64,000 nucleotides of DNA from the NCBI RefSeq assembly GCF_023051175.1, contig NZ_JALKII010000008.1:58655-122654 (forward strand). Reading direction: 5' to 3'. This DNA is from Alcanivorax quisquiliarum. GTDB taxonomy: Bacteria > Pseudomonadota > Gammaproteobacteria > Pseudomonadales > Alcanivoracaceae. The notes under the pieces are model-generated. The model was not told the origin of the DNA, did not search any database, and worked only from the letters and a program-made list of their open reading frames with translations. How positions within the stretch are numbered: position 1 is the stretch's first letter; every line of letters starts with the position of its first letter. The position numbers and the translations under genes are program-made. Positions 37,488 to 50,192 of the stretch are shown in pieces.

Positions 37488-37709
37488 TCAGGCGTCGGTG
37501 AACACCTGTTCCAGGGAATCGGCCTGCAACATGCGTTGCGCCCAGATTTCCAGCTGGCAGGATTCAGCTTGTGCCAGCCGTATTGATACGGTGGCGGGCA
37601 AGGAGCCGAAACGCAACGCGAGCAGGCGCTCAAGCAGGTTGCGCTCGCTTTCGCGTGCGGCCTGCGGCGGCAGTCGCCGGGTGAATGGTGCCGTTTCGGA
37701 GATGGTTCT
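37488..37709 (-). CDS. Small DUF4351-domain protein (fragment of an Rpn-type nuclease?)
   Basis: From 37709 a 73-residue frame ends in ERNLLERLLALRFGSLPATV followed by RLAQAESCQLEIWAQRML and ADSLEQVF, which fits the C-terminal DUF4351 domain usually found after the nuclease domain of Rpn/putative-transposase proteins. No nuclease domain precedes it. GGGGA lies about 11 bases upstream of the ATG. It may be a stand-alone domain or a degraded copy; a related full gene begins at the right end of the window. Confidence 0.5.
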   Translation of the reverse strand, partial: RTISETAPFTRRLPPQAARESERNLLERLLALRFGSLPATVSIRLAQAESCQLEIWAQRMLQADSLEQVFTDA

Positions 37710-37830
37710 CATCAGTCTCGCTTTCCCCTTGTTTTCCCCTTGAGGTGAACCCTGCCTGAGCTGCTGCCACCTTGCAAGCCCTGCACCCGCCCGGCGGGCC
37801 GTATGGCCGACGTGCGCACAGCGGGTGGTA

Positions 37831-38280
37831 TCAAGCAAAAGTGCCTTCTCGCGCCCACTCGCAACGCACTCGCAGCGGCTCATCACTCGGTTCGTGGCAC
37901 ACCTCGGCGGCATCCCACGCAAAGGTGTGGTGCCCGGAAAGCTCGGTTTCCAGATGCACCACGGCACTCACCCAATACATGCGCTTGAGCAACGTCTCGA
38001 ATTTCTGCAACCAGTGTTCCCATTCGTATTCCACCGCCTGATAGGACATGCCGAAATGAATGACCTGTGTCTGGAAGGTGCCTCCCATCAGGTCATCCCC
38101 CGGCACGGCAAACATTTCACGGCACAGAAACGGCCACTGATCTGCTTGCGGCAATTGCCGGATGGCGAGGCGGTTATGCATGCAGCTGGCCTTGCGTTGC
38201 ACCAGATCGCCGAACGGCAAATGCTTGATGCAGCCGTAGACAATGGATTCGGAATCCACTATTTCCCCTCTTTCACTCAC
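37831..38280 (-). CDS. Conserved hypothetical protein
   Basis: The 149-residue protein has no signal peptide or membrane segment. It contains acidic and aromatic-rich stretches (QADQWPFLCREMF, HLETELSGHHTFAWDAAEV). I cannot assign a family or function, although the composition and codon use fit a real gene. It is followed upstream by the transglycosylase-like gene 12 bases away on the same strand, so it probably belongs to the ligA transcription unit. Confidence 0.65.
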   Translation of the reverse strand: MSERGEIVDSESIVYGCIKHLPFGDLVQRKASCMHNRLAIRQLPQADQWPFLCREMFAVPGDDLMGGTFQTQVIHFGMSYQAVEYEWEHWLQKFETLLKRMYWVSAVVHLETELSGHHTFAWDAAEVCHEPSDEPLRVRCEWAREGTFA

Positions 38281-38292
38281 CCTGTCGCTGCG

Positions 38293-42306
<4,014 letters not shown>

Positions 42307-42364
42307 CAGCTTGCCTCTTCCTTGTTTGTACTACCCCAATTCCCCGGAAAAATACGGTGATTGA

Positions 42365-45300
42365 TCACAGAGCGGCCATCTCCGCGGCCTCGTCCACGTC
42401 CACGGACACCAGGCGCGATACGCCTGGCTCATGCATGGTCACACCCATCAGCGCGTGTGCCATCTCCATCGCAATCTTGTTGTGAGTAATATAAATGAAT
42501 TGCACCACGCCCGACATTTCCCGCACCAGATTACAGAAACGCCCGACGTTGGCATCATCCAGCGGCGCATCGACTTCGTCCAGCATACAGAACGGGGCCG
42601 GGTTCAATTGAAAAATCGAGAAAACCAGTGACAGCGCCGTCAATGCCTTTTCACCACCGGAAAGCAGGTGAATGGTGCTGTTACGCTTGCCGGGCGGGCG
42701 CGCCATGATGGCCACACCGGTATCGAGCAGATCTTCGCCCGTCAGCTCCAGATATGCGTGCCCGCCGCCAAACACTTTCGGGAACAGCTCCTGCAATCCC
42801 TTGTTGATGCGATCAAAATACTCCTTGAAGCGCGTGCGTGTTTCACGGTCGATCTTGCGAATCGCGTTTTCCAGTGTATTGAGCGCATCTTCCAGATCGG
42901 CGTTCTGGCTATCCAGGTACTCCTTGCGCTCGGCTTGGGTCTTGTACTCGTCGATGGCCGCCAGATTGATCTGCCCCAGGCGGCTGATGCGGCCGGCAAT
43001 GGCTTCGAGCTCCTGGTTCCATGCCTCCTCGGTAGCATCCTCCGGCAAATTGGCCAGTACGGTCTGCAAATCGAATTGCTGCTCGGCCAGCTGCTCCTGC
43101 ACCGTGCTGCGGCGCACTTTCAATTCCTGCCACTGCATACGCTTGCCATCCAGCGCGGCGCGCACTTCCTGCGCCTGGCCTTCGAATTGCTGCCGCTGGC
43201 CGTCCAGGTTGCGTACTTCGTGGTCGATGCCTTCCAGCTCCCGGCGCACCTCCTGCAAGCGTGCTTCGGCTTCCAGCCGCGCTTCCAGTTTTTCTTCCAG
43301 TTGCGCCTTCAGCTCGATGCCGGGGTCGTCACCTTCATCCAGTTGACGCTCCAGCAGTGATTTTCGTTCCGCCAGGTTGGCCACCTGCACATCCAGCCGT
43401 GCCAGACCCTGGCGCAAGGACTCCGCCTGGGTGCGCGCACCCTGCACTTCCATCGCCAACTGGTGAGCTTGATCCCTTGCGTGGCGCGCTTTCTGCCGTG
43501 CATCGTCCAGCTGTGCTCGCGTGGAGTCACGGCGTGACAACAGCGCCTCGCGCTGACCGCTGTCCTGCTCCATGGCATCCAGCGCTTCGGTCAGGATGGC
43601 GCGAGCTTCTTTCAGCTGCTCCTGCTCCTGGCTCTGTTGCTCGCGGCTTTCCTCCAGCTCGCGGCCCAGCCGTTCGCGGCGCATGGTGATCTGCTCCAGC
43701 CGCACGGCACGAGCACTGATCTGCGCGTTCACCTCGCCCAGATCACGGTTGATGCGCGATGCCTGCCGCTGACTTTCTTCGCGCTCCTGCTCCAGCTGCT
43801 GCACGCGCTCGCGGCCTTCTTCCAGCCGCGCCCGGTTCTCGGCCACGCGGGCCTCGATTTCCGGCATCTCCGTTTCCAGCGTTTCCAGCTCGCGGCGGCG
43901 CTCCAGAAGCCCGGCCTGCTGATCCTGCTCGCGCACCACGCGCAGCCAATCCGGGCCTACCCAGATGCCGTCACGGGTGACGGCGGATTCCGCGCTGCTC
44001 AGGCGGCCGCGCAGGGCGAGCGCGTCTGCCAGTGTTTCCACCGCGTAGATGTGTCCCAGCTGTGCCGGCACATTGCCGCGCACCAATGCCGCCAGGGTGC
44101 GACCGTGGGCGCCCTCGCCGGCGGCGCTGCCGGGGGCCAGCAGGCAGATGCGGCCGTGTGAAAGATCACTCAGCCACTGCTCGACCTGCTCGAAGCCATC
44201 CACACAGATGCCTTGCAGGCTCTCGGCCAGCACGGCCTCGACAGCGCGCTCCCAGCCGGGCTCCACGTCCAGCTGGTCGGCCAGGCGCGGCCGCTGCTCA
44301 AGCTGATGCCGCTGATACCACTGGGAAACGCTGCCATCGTCGCCCTGAGCCGCTTTCTGCAATGCCTCCAGCGTGGCGTGACGGCTCTGCATTTTTTGCA
44401 GGCGCTCGCGATCATCTTCCAGCTGGCGCCCGCGCTCGCCGTTGTCGCGGCGAATGTCGTTGATCTGCTCCTGCACGCTCTCGGCGCGCAGCTCGGCCTC
44501 TTCGGCCTGTTCGCGCAGTTGCGCCTGCTGTTCCTCGAACTGACGCATCTCCGCTGCCAGCGGGCCGGCATCAAGAGTGCCCTGCTCACGGTTCAGGCGC
44601 TCGACCCGGTCGGCGAGCCGCTCGATGGAGGTTTCCAGATGCTGGATGCGGGATTGTTCCACTTCTGCCTTGCGGCGTGATTCGGCCGAGCGGTGGTTGA
44701 AGCTTTCCCACTCCTGCTGCCAGGTCTGCATCTGCTCTTCGGCCATGGCCAGCTGCTCGCTGGCTTCGGCCTCCTGCTCCCGGATCAGCTCCAGCTCCGG
44801 CTCCAGCTCGGCCAGTTTCGCGTCCAGCTCGGCAATGCGTTCGCCATCCATGCTCAGGTGCTCGGCGGTCTCGCGCCAGCTCTGCTCCACCTGCATCAAT
44901 TCTTCGTTCAGCTGCTGCTTGCGCTCGCGCTGATGCTGGATGCTCTGCTCCAGGCGCGCTACCTCGGCGCCCAAGGCGTAATAATCCTGCTGCACGCTGT
45001 TGAAACGATCTTGCACATCAGTGTGCCCGGAGCGCAGCCGCTCAAGCTCGGCGTCCACCCGGCGCTGTTCCGCCACCTTCGCTTCCACCGCCACTTCCAG
45101 CTCGCGCATGACATGCTCGATCTGCTCCACCTGGGTGTTCAGAGCACGCCAGCGCAGGGCCCGCAGCTGCGCGCCGGTCAACCGTTCCTCTTCCTTGTAT
45201 TGCTTGTATTTTTCGGCCGCAGCGGCCTGGCGCGACAAGCGCTCCAGCTGGCGCTCCAGCTCCTCGCGGATATCGGTCAGCCGCTCAAGGTTCTCGCGGG

Positions 45301-45859
45301 TACGGCGCATGCGGTTTTCGGTTTCGCGGCGGCGCTCTTTATAGCGGGAGATGCCGGCCGCCTCCTCGATATAGACACGCAAATCTTCCGGCCGGGCTTC
45401 GATCAGGCGCGAGATCATGCCCTGCTCGATGATCGCGTAGCTGCGTGCGCCCAGGCCGGTGCCGAGAAACAGATCGGTGATGTCCTTGCGGCGGCACTTG
45501 GTGCCGTTGAGGAAGTAGCTGGACTGGCCGTCGCGGGTGACCATGCGGCGCACGGAGATCTCGGCGTACCGGGCATACTCGCCGCCGATCTTGCCGCTGC
45601 CATTGTCGAAGATCAGTTCGATGCTGGCCTGCGCCACCGGCTTGCGGGCGTTGGAGCCGTTGAAGATGACATCTGCCATGGATTCGCCGCGCAGGTGCTT
45701 GGCGGAGGATTCTCCCATCACCCAGCGCACCGCATCGATGATGTTCGACTTGCCACAGCCATTGGGCCCGACCACGGCGGTCAGGTTCTCCGGAAACAGG
45801 GCGGTGGTAGGGTCGACGAAAGACTTGAAACCCGCGAGCTTGATACTTTTCAATCGCAT
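42365..45859 (-). CDS. smc: Chromosome segregation ATPase Smc
   Basis: This condensin-type ATPase organises the chromosome. The 1164 residues comprise an N-terminal head with Walker A GPNGCGKSN, long coiled coils (about 170-490 and 670-1000), a hinge (about 500-650) and the C-terminal head with signature LSGGEKALTALSLVF and Walker B FCMLDEVDAPLDD. It is the first gene of the smc-zipA-ligA series and diverges from cysZ. Confidence 0.97.
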   Translation of the reverse strand: MRLKSIKLAGFKSFVDPTTALFPENLTAVVGPNGCGKSNIIDAVRWVMGESSAKHLRGESMADVIFNGSNARKPVAQASIELIFDNGSGKIGGEYARYAEISVRRMVTRDGQSSYFLNGTKCRRKDITDLFLGTGLGARSYAIIEQGMISRLIEARPEDLRVYIEEAAGISRYKERRRETENRMRRTRENLERLTDIREELERQLERLSRQAAAAEKYKQYKEEERLTGAQLRALRWRALNTQVEQIEHVMRELEVAVEAKVAEQRRVDAELERLRSGHTDVQDRFNSVQQDYYALGAEVARLEQSIQHQRERKQQLNEELMQVEQSWRETAEHLSMDGERIAELDAKLAELEPELELIREQEAEASEQLAMAEEQMQTWQQEWESFNHRSAESRRKAEVEQSRIQHLETSIERLADRVERLNREQGTLDAGPLAAEMRQFEEQQAQLREQAEEAELRAESVQEQINDIRRDNGERGRQLEDDRERLQKMQSRHATLEALQKAAQGDDGSVSQWYQRHQLEQRPRLADQLDVEPGWERAVEAVLAESLQGICVDGFEQVEQWLSDLSHGRICLLAPGSAAGEGAHGRTLAALVRGNVPAQLGHIYAVETLADALALRGRLSSAESAVTRDGIWVGPDWLRVVREQDQQAGLLERRRELETLETEMPEIEARVAENRARLEEGRERVQQLEQEREESQRQASRINRDLGEVNAQISARAVRLEQITMRRERLGRELEESREQQSQEQEQLKEARAILTEALDAMEQDSGQREALLSRRDSTRAQLDDARQKARHARDQAHQLAMEVQGARTQAESLRQGLARLDVQVANLAERKSLLERQLDEGDDPGIELKAQLEEKLEARLEAEARLQEVRRELEGIDHEVRNLDGQRQQFEGQAQEVRAALDGKRMQWQELKVRRSTVQEQLAEQQFDLQTVLANLPEDATEEAWNQELEAIAGRISRLGQINLAAIDEYKTQAERKEYLDSQNADLEDALNTLENAIRKIDRETRTRFKEYFDRINKGLQELFPKVFGGGHAYLELTGEDLLDTGVAIMARPPGKRNSTIHLLSGGEKALTALSLVFSIFQLNPAPFCMLDEVDAPLDDANVGRFCNLVREMSGVVQFIYITHNKIAMEMAHALMGVTMHEPGVSRLVSVDVDEAAEMAAL

Positions 45860-46176
45860 GTTGTGCTGGGCCCGGTCAGCGCGCCGCGTTCCGGCGGCGC
45901 TTCGTAATCTGGAATGTCTGCAATGACAGCGCAGTATGCAATAACAGGCTCTTGCGAAAACCGCAGAGGCCGGCCGGTGCCGGCGGCTGCCCTCCGGGTG
46001 CCCCCGGAAAAACGGCTAGTGTATAGAAAATCCGGGCGCCGCACTATGTAACAGCGCCGGCCGGAGGTGCACCGCTACAACCTCCGGTACACTTTCGGTA
46101 CATTGCCTCGCTACACTGCCCGACGCCTGGAACCGGAAGCTATCGCCCGGCAGACTTTGACACGGAAGCATACCGA
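45860..46176. other. smc/cysZ divergent intergenic region
   Basis: The region has no gene. It should hold the two promoters. Near the cysZ side there are repeated short motifs (GGTACACTTTCGGTACATT, then CTACACTG), and GTGTATAGAA near 46018 resembles a -10 region, but I cannot set boundaries. Confidence 0.45.
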
Positions 46177-47022
46177 ATGACCCCTTTCACCGAAGCCTTC
46201 AGCTATCTGCGTCGTGCCGCCGCGCTGGCCCGCACCCGTGCCGTCAGCCCCTGGGTGATCGTGCCGATCCTGTTCAACAGCATTCTGTTCGGCGGTGCCT
46301 ACTGGTTCACAGGCAGCTGGCTCACCGGGCTGCTCGGTTCGCTCACGGCGGGCTGGGCGCTGGAGGGCTGGCTGGCGTTTCTCAACCCTGCCATCAGCCT
46401 GGTGACCGGGCTGCTGCAATTGCTGGTCTGGCTGTTGCTGCTGGCGCTGCTGGCCATGGTATTCACCAACGTGGTGCAGTTGCTGGCAGCGCCGTTCATG
46501 GGCTTTCTGGCGGCGCAGGTGGATAACCAGCTCGCTCCACCGCTGGGCTTTCCACCGCAACCGGAGGAGAGTATTCGCTCGATGATCTGGCGCACGGTGC
46601 GCCGCGAACTGCGCAAGACCGGCTATTGGCTGCTGCGCGCGGTGCCGCTACTGGTGCTGGTGACGCTGCTGTCACTGGTGCCTGTGATCAACCTGCTGGC
46701 GCCGGCCATCTGGTTTATCTGGTCGGGCTGGATGATCGCCATTCAGTACATTGATTACGGTGCCGATACCCGGCTGGTGAGCTTTGACGAAATGCTCGCC
46801 CGGCTGCGAGAGCAGCGCATTCTGGTGACCAGCCTGGGCTGCCTGATCCTCGGCCTGACCATGTTGCCACTGGTGAATCTGGTAATCATGCCGGTGGCGG
46901 TAATCGCCGGCACGCTGTTCTGGCTGGAGAAAGGCAGCGCCCGGCCCGCGCCCGTTGGCGAAGCCCTGGCTACTTCTTCCGCCGCCCCCAGGCCGCTTCG
47001 ATCTGGCGTGCGCGCACGATAG
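46177..47022 (+). CDS. cysZ: Sulfate transporter CysZ
   Basis: CysZ is an inner-membrane protein for sulfate uptake feeding cysteine synthesis. The 281-residue protein has hydrophobic segments at about 25-50, 65-100, 145-185 and 215-250 and family features such as FTNVVQLLAAPFMGFLA, with AIQYIDYGAD near residue 190. Its position beside zipA/smc is conserved in gammaproteobacteria. The last 53 bases overlap the 3' end of the convergent gntR gene, so the basic C-terminal tail is probably a lineage-specific extension. Confidence 0.92.
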   Translation: MTPFTEAFSYLRRAAALARTRAVSPWVIVPILFNSILFGGAYWFTGSWLTGLLGSLTAGWALEGWLAFLNPAISLVTGLLQLLVWLLLLALLAMVFTNVVQLLAAPFMGFLAAQVDNQLAPPLGFPPQPEESIRSMIWRTVRRELRKTGYWLLRAVPLLVLVTLLSLVPVINLLAPAIWFIWSGWMIAIQYIDYGADTRLVSFDEMLARLREQRILVTSLGCLILGLTMLPLVNLVIMPVAVIAGTLFWLEKGSARPAPVGEALATSSAAPRPLRSGVRAR

Positions 47023-47662
47023 ATTCCTGCACCAGCGACGACTGATGCTCGGCAAACTCGCGGATGATCTCCAGCGCCGAACGCACATCGCGGCGGAAGA
47101 TCGTCTCGATGATCGCCTTGAAGAAGGTCATGCACTCGCGCAGCTCGCCCTGCTCGATATGCAGCGCCATGTAGTAGGCGCGCTGGATCGCCGGTTGCAG
47201 GTTTTCCAGGATATCTTCCACGAAGGGGTTGCGAGCGTAAGGATAAAGCGCCTCGAAAAAAGCGAAGCTGCTTTCGAAAAAGCCTTCGGTGTCGCGCTCG
47301 TCTACCCGTAGCTGCAAGGCGTGGATCAGCTCGATAAAGCGATCCAGATCATCCTCCTGCATCACCTTGATCGCCTTGCGCACAACCAGCCCGAGCAGCA
47401 CCTGCATGACCTCGTAGAGGCTGCGCACATGGGCTTCGGAAAGATCTTTCACCACCGCGCCACGGCGCGGCAGGATATCGATCAGATGACGGCGCTGCAG
47501 AATCAGCAGCGATTCGCGCACCGAGCCCCGGCTGACTTCCAGCTCGGCGGCGATGCGCAACTCCTGAATGCGATCCCCCGGCAGCATCTCGCCACGTATG
47601 ATCTGGCGGCCCAGGTGCTGGGCGATCTGTTCGGAGAGACTGTCGTTGGCTTTGAAGGTCAC
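46970..47662 (-). CDS. GntR-family regulator, FCD subgroup
   Basis: The 230-residue protein has an N-terminal winged HTH (GRQIIRGEMLPGDRIQELRI, then VSRGSVRESLLILQRRHLI) and a helical FCD ligand domain (about 90-220) of the FadR/VanR type with candidate metal-site residues. The effector is unknown. The gene is isolated and converges on cysZ with a 53-base overlap. The 5' region (47690-47720) has a loose TTGGACAA-type half palindrome that might be its operator. Confidence 0.88.
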   Translation of the reverse strand: MTFKANDSLSEQIAQHLGRQIIRGEMLPGDRIQELRIAAELEVSRGSVRESLLILQRRHLIDILPRRGAVVKDLSEAHVRSLYEVMQVLLGLVVRKAIKVMQEDDLDRFIELIHALQLRVDERDTEGFFESSFAFFEALYPYARNPFVEDILENLQPAIQRAYYMALHIEQGELRECMTFFKAIIETIFRRDVRSALEIIREFAEHQSSLVQESIVRARQIEAAWGRRKK

Positions 47663-48298
47663 GTCACAACGCCTCCCTGGCTGGGCTTCCTGTTGGACAA
47701 TCCTTTGAATCCTGTCTGACTATAAAACAAAGCGCAATGGCCGTTGAGCGCGTGCGCCCGGGCCGTGTCTCCCGCTCCGCCGCCGCCCGCCTGCTCTGGG
47801 CAGGCCACCGCTGCTCTGTTTCGCCCCGCGACGGACGTTGATTTTGCTTGCTGCTGCCGGCCTCACGCTCTTGGGGGGCTGCTTCACGACACTCTACTAC
47901 GGGAAGCCGACGCCACTTTTCCTCGCAGCCTTTGCACTTTGCCCCTGACTTTCATCCCTTGGACCTGCCCCCCCTTGCCTCCTGCCGCGCCCCCTGCCCG
48001 CACCCTGCAAGCCGTAAAAAGTTACCCACAGAATCTGTGGAAAACTCTGTGGGTAATACGGTGAGAACTTGCTCCGAAGCCCGTGTGCGGCGGCATGAGA
48101 TCAAAATGATGAAAAATCACCCAAAGAGAGAAAATCATTATTTTCAACAAGTTAAAACGGACAATGTAAGAATCAACAAGTTACAGCGGGATATTGACAT
48201 CCAACTGAAACATGCTTCAAAGCTGTGCAAAACTTCGACGTCTCGGCACCGCGACAGTGCTCACCAACCCCCACAAGCCCGATTGACGCGGGCTTGCT
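47663..48298. other. Long intergenic region with DnaA-box-like cluster and AT-rich tract
   Basis: About 640 bases have no supported gene. The left part (47740-48000) is C-rich. Bases 48022-48056 contain nested palindromes that are DnaA-box-like. Bases 48100-48240 are strikingly AT-rich for this DNA, with GATC at 48100-48103 and the inverted pair AATGAT/ATCATT. No reading frame there has a ribosome-binding site or family likeness. Confidence 0.6.
48022..48056. other. Cluster of three DnaA-box-like sites
   Basis: TTACCCACA (48022-48030), the reverse complement of TTTTCCACA (48036-48044) and the reverse complement of TTACCCACA (48048-48056) each differ from the DnaA consensus TTATNCACA at one base. 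The outer pair forms an 11-bp perfect inverted repeat (TTACCCACAGA/TCTGTGGGTAA), and CCACAG/CTGTGG forms a competing inner one. Confidence 0.5.
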
Positions 48299-48754
48299 TC
48301 AGCGGCGCACGCTCAGGGTAACGCCCAGCAGGAACTGTGGCTCCACGTCGAGATCGCGCTCGCGCAACTCCTCCAGCACGGCCATGCCGCCGCTGATGGT
48401 CAGCCGCAGATAATTACCCATCCACTGATGGCCCAGCTCGCCGCCGATGCCGAGCCGCTCGTATTGCCGCTCACCGCCGAGATCACCCACCATGAGGCCG
48501 GTGAAAAAACCGCTGGTCACCGTGGTGCCCTGATCAATCCGGTAGCGCATACCGGCCACCCAGCGCAGCTCATCGTCTTCCAGGCCGTAATCGCCCAGAT
48601 GCGCGCCCGGCTGCACATAGGCCGTGTGGCGCTGCCAGGCCCACTCAAGGTTGGGGCCGACCATTCCATTGACGTAACCGATACCGAGCAGCAGCTCGGC
48701 TTGTGACAGCGCGGGCAGCAGCAACAGCGCGCAAAGCGCGATTCGCTTCAACAT
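48299..48754 (-). CDS. Small outer-membrane beta-barrel-like protein
   Basis: The 151-residue protein has a signal peptide (LKRIALCALLLLPALSQA). The mature part shows alternating aromatic/hydrophobic residues with Gly-rich turns (LLLGIGYVNGMVGPNLEW, HQWMGNYLRLTISGG) and ends in a strand-like LLGVTLSVRR, suggesting a small outer-membrane barrel. I do not recognise a characterised family. It stands alone. Confidence 0.7.
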   Translation of the reverse strand: MLKRIALCALLLLPALSQAELLLGIGYVNGMVGPNLEWAWQRHTAYVQPGAHLGDYGLEDDELRWVAGMRYRIDQGTTVTSGFFTGLMVGDLGGERQYERLGIGGELGHQWMGNYLRLTISGGMAVLEELRERDLDVEPQFLLGVTLSVRR

Positions 48755-49044
48755 GGTGGGAAAGAACCTCTATTGTTTTCGTTATAAGAGCCTGGCTGGC
48801 GCCCGATGGCTCTGAATCTGGCCAGCAGTGGCTGGCCATCTTGCGCCCGCCGCTGTTGTTACCCCGGAAAAAAGCCGGCAGCCATAACGGCTGCCGGCGT
48901 TCATTTTGAGCAACCCCCCGCCCGATGACAAGCCTGCGGCAGGCGATCCTGCGGCAGGCGAACCTGCGGCAGGCGAACCTGCGGCAACACCGCCACCACG
49001 GGCCGCTCGCCAATGGAAGCCGTAAAACCACAGACGGTACAGGG
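48755..49044. other. Intergenic region with 15-bp repeat array
   Basis: This region separates the OMP-like gene from a decayed lipoprotein gene. An inverted pair near 48835-48905 (GCCGGCAGCC/GGCTGCCGGC) can form a hairpin. A 15-bp array lies at 48935-48994. Nothing else is recognised. Confidence 0.55.
48935..48994 (+). repeat. 15-bp tandem array (consensus TGCGGCAGGCGAWCC)
   Basis: Units at 48935 (TGCGGCAGGCGATCC), 48950 and 48965 (both TGCGGCAGGCGAACC) are followed by a degenerate fourth unit. The same consensus builds the array at 52581. In one frame the units read LRQAN, LRQAN, which imitates the pentapeptide-repeat pattern, but no gene is supported. Confidence 0.85.
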
Positions 49045-49304
49045 GAAGCCGGTCGGCCAGAAATGTCATCCACACCATCGGCCATCCTGTCGATGGCGGC
49101 GTTGATCTCGCGGAAGCTGTCCTTGATCGGGGCTGCCCACCAGCGGCAGGATCGATAGCGCCGAACCCACCACCGCGCCAGCGGAGCCCATCAGCCGCGC
49201 GGGCGTAGCCACCATCTTGCTGAAAAAGCAGTCTTGGTGAGGAAACAGCCGGAGAGCGCGCCCACCCGCAATGCCAGGGCGGTCAATCGAAACAGCGATA
49301 GCAT
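49045..49304 (-). pseudogene. Decayed small lipoprotein gene
   Basis: From the ATG at 49304 (AAGGCGAG six bases upstream) the frame gives a lipoprotein signal (LSLFRLTALALRVGALSGC) and then stops early. A second frame continues as FFSKMVATPARLMGSAGAVV then GSALSILPLVGSP, and a third as IKDSFREINAAIDRMADGVD. Joining the three frames gives a sensible small lipoprotein. One break is an extra C in the run near 49136. Two frameshifts indicate a pseudogene, or sequencing errors in homopolymers. Confidence 0.5.
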
Positions 49305-49426
49305 AGGCTCGCCTTGTGATTCCTATTATCAGGGCGGGCATCGAAGTACAGGCCGGCGCGCCCGGCAAGGCAAAACCGGTCTGCGTGGCCAGCCGCCCGA
49401 GGGAGGACGGCCAGCGCGATCAGCGA

Positions 49427-50143
49427 TCAGTAATCGAAGCTCATGCCCAGGCGGCGGCCCACTTCCTCGTAGGCTTCCACCACATCCCCCAGGCCCTGGC
49501 GGAAGCGATCCTTGTCGAGCTTCTCGCGGGTGTCCTTGTCCCACAGGCGGCAGCCGTCCGGCGTGAATTCATCGCCCAGCAGCACTTCGCCGTCGAACAG
49601 CCCGAACTCCAGCTTGTAGTCCACCAGCAGCATGTTGCCGCTCAGGAACAGCGCCTTGAGCACATCGTTGACCTGGAAGGTCAGCTCTTTCATGCGCTCG
49701 ATGTGCTCGGGCTCGGCCCAGCCAAAGCTCTTGGCGTGGTACTCGTTGATCATCGGATCGCCCAGCTCATCGTTTTTGAGGAACAGCTCGAACGTGGGGG
49801 GGTTCAGGTCCAGCCCTTCGGCCACACCCAGGCGGCGGCAGATGCTGCCGGCGCTGATATTGCGCACCACACATTCGATCGGCAGCATCTCCAGACGCTT
49901 CACCAGCGACTCTTGCGGAGAGAGCAGCTTCTCGAAGTGAGTGGCGATGCCGGCCTCTTCAAGCTTCTGCATGATGAAGGCATTGAACTGGTTGTTCACC
50001 GCGCCTTTGCGATCCAGCTTTTCCTTTTTCTTGCCGTCAAACGCCGAGGTGTCATCACGGAACCACAGCACAAAGCGCTGGGGATCGTCGGTGGTGAATA
50101 CCGATTTGGCCTTGCCGGAGTAGAGCTCTGTACGTTTTTCCAT
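49427..50143 (-). CDS. purC: Phosphoribosylaminoimidazole-succinocarboxamide synthase
   Basis: PurC makes SAICAR in purine synthesis. Starting at 50143 gives 238 residues beginning [16 protein letters not shown], the standard start; AAGGTGA lies seven bases upstream. Typical motifs are [26 protein letters not shown] and [10 protein letters not shown]. It is the last gene of the dapA-bamC-MBL-purC series, 49 bases after the MBL gene. Confidence 0.96.
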   Translation of the reverse strand: MEKRTELYSGKAKSVFTTDDPQRFVLWFRDDTSAFDGKKKEKLDRKGAVNNQFNAFIMQKLEEAGIATHFEKLLSPQESLVKRLEMLPIECVVRNISAGSICRRLGVAEGLDLNPPTFELFLKNDELGDPMINEYHAKSFGWAEPEHIERMKELTFQVNDVLKALFLSGNMLLVDYKLEFGLFDGEVLLGDEFTPDGCRLWDKDTREKLDKDRFRQGLGDVVEAYEEVGRRLGMSFDY

Positions 50144-50192
50144 TGCCGTCACCTTGTCGTTCACAGGCAGGCCGGAGATCCGGCCATTGTTG

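Noticed and set aside
48022-48240. Chromosomal origin oriC
   Set aside because: Only three imperfect boxes are present, and no dnaA, dnaN, gidA, rpmH or parAB genes flank it; kept only as a DnaA-box-like cluster.
47848-48321. 157-codon frame across the DnaA-box region
   Set aside because: Composition changes sharply from Pro/His-rich to Lys/Asn-rich along it, as expected for non-coding DNA, and there is no start signal.
48925-49158. Small frame with LRQAN pentapeptide-like repeats
   Set aside because: The repeats stop after three units, the rest is antisense to the decayed lipoprotein, and no ribosome-binding site is present.
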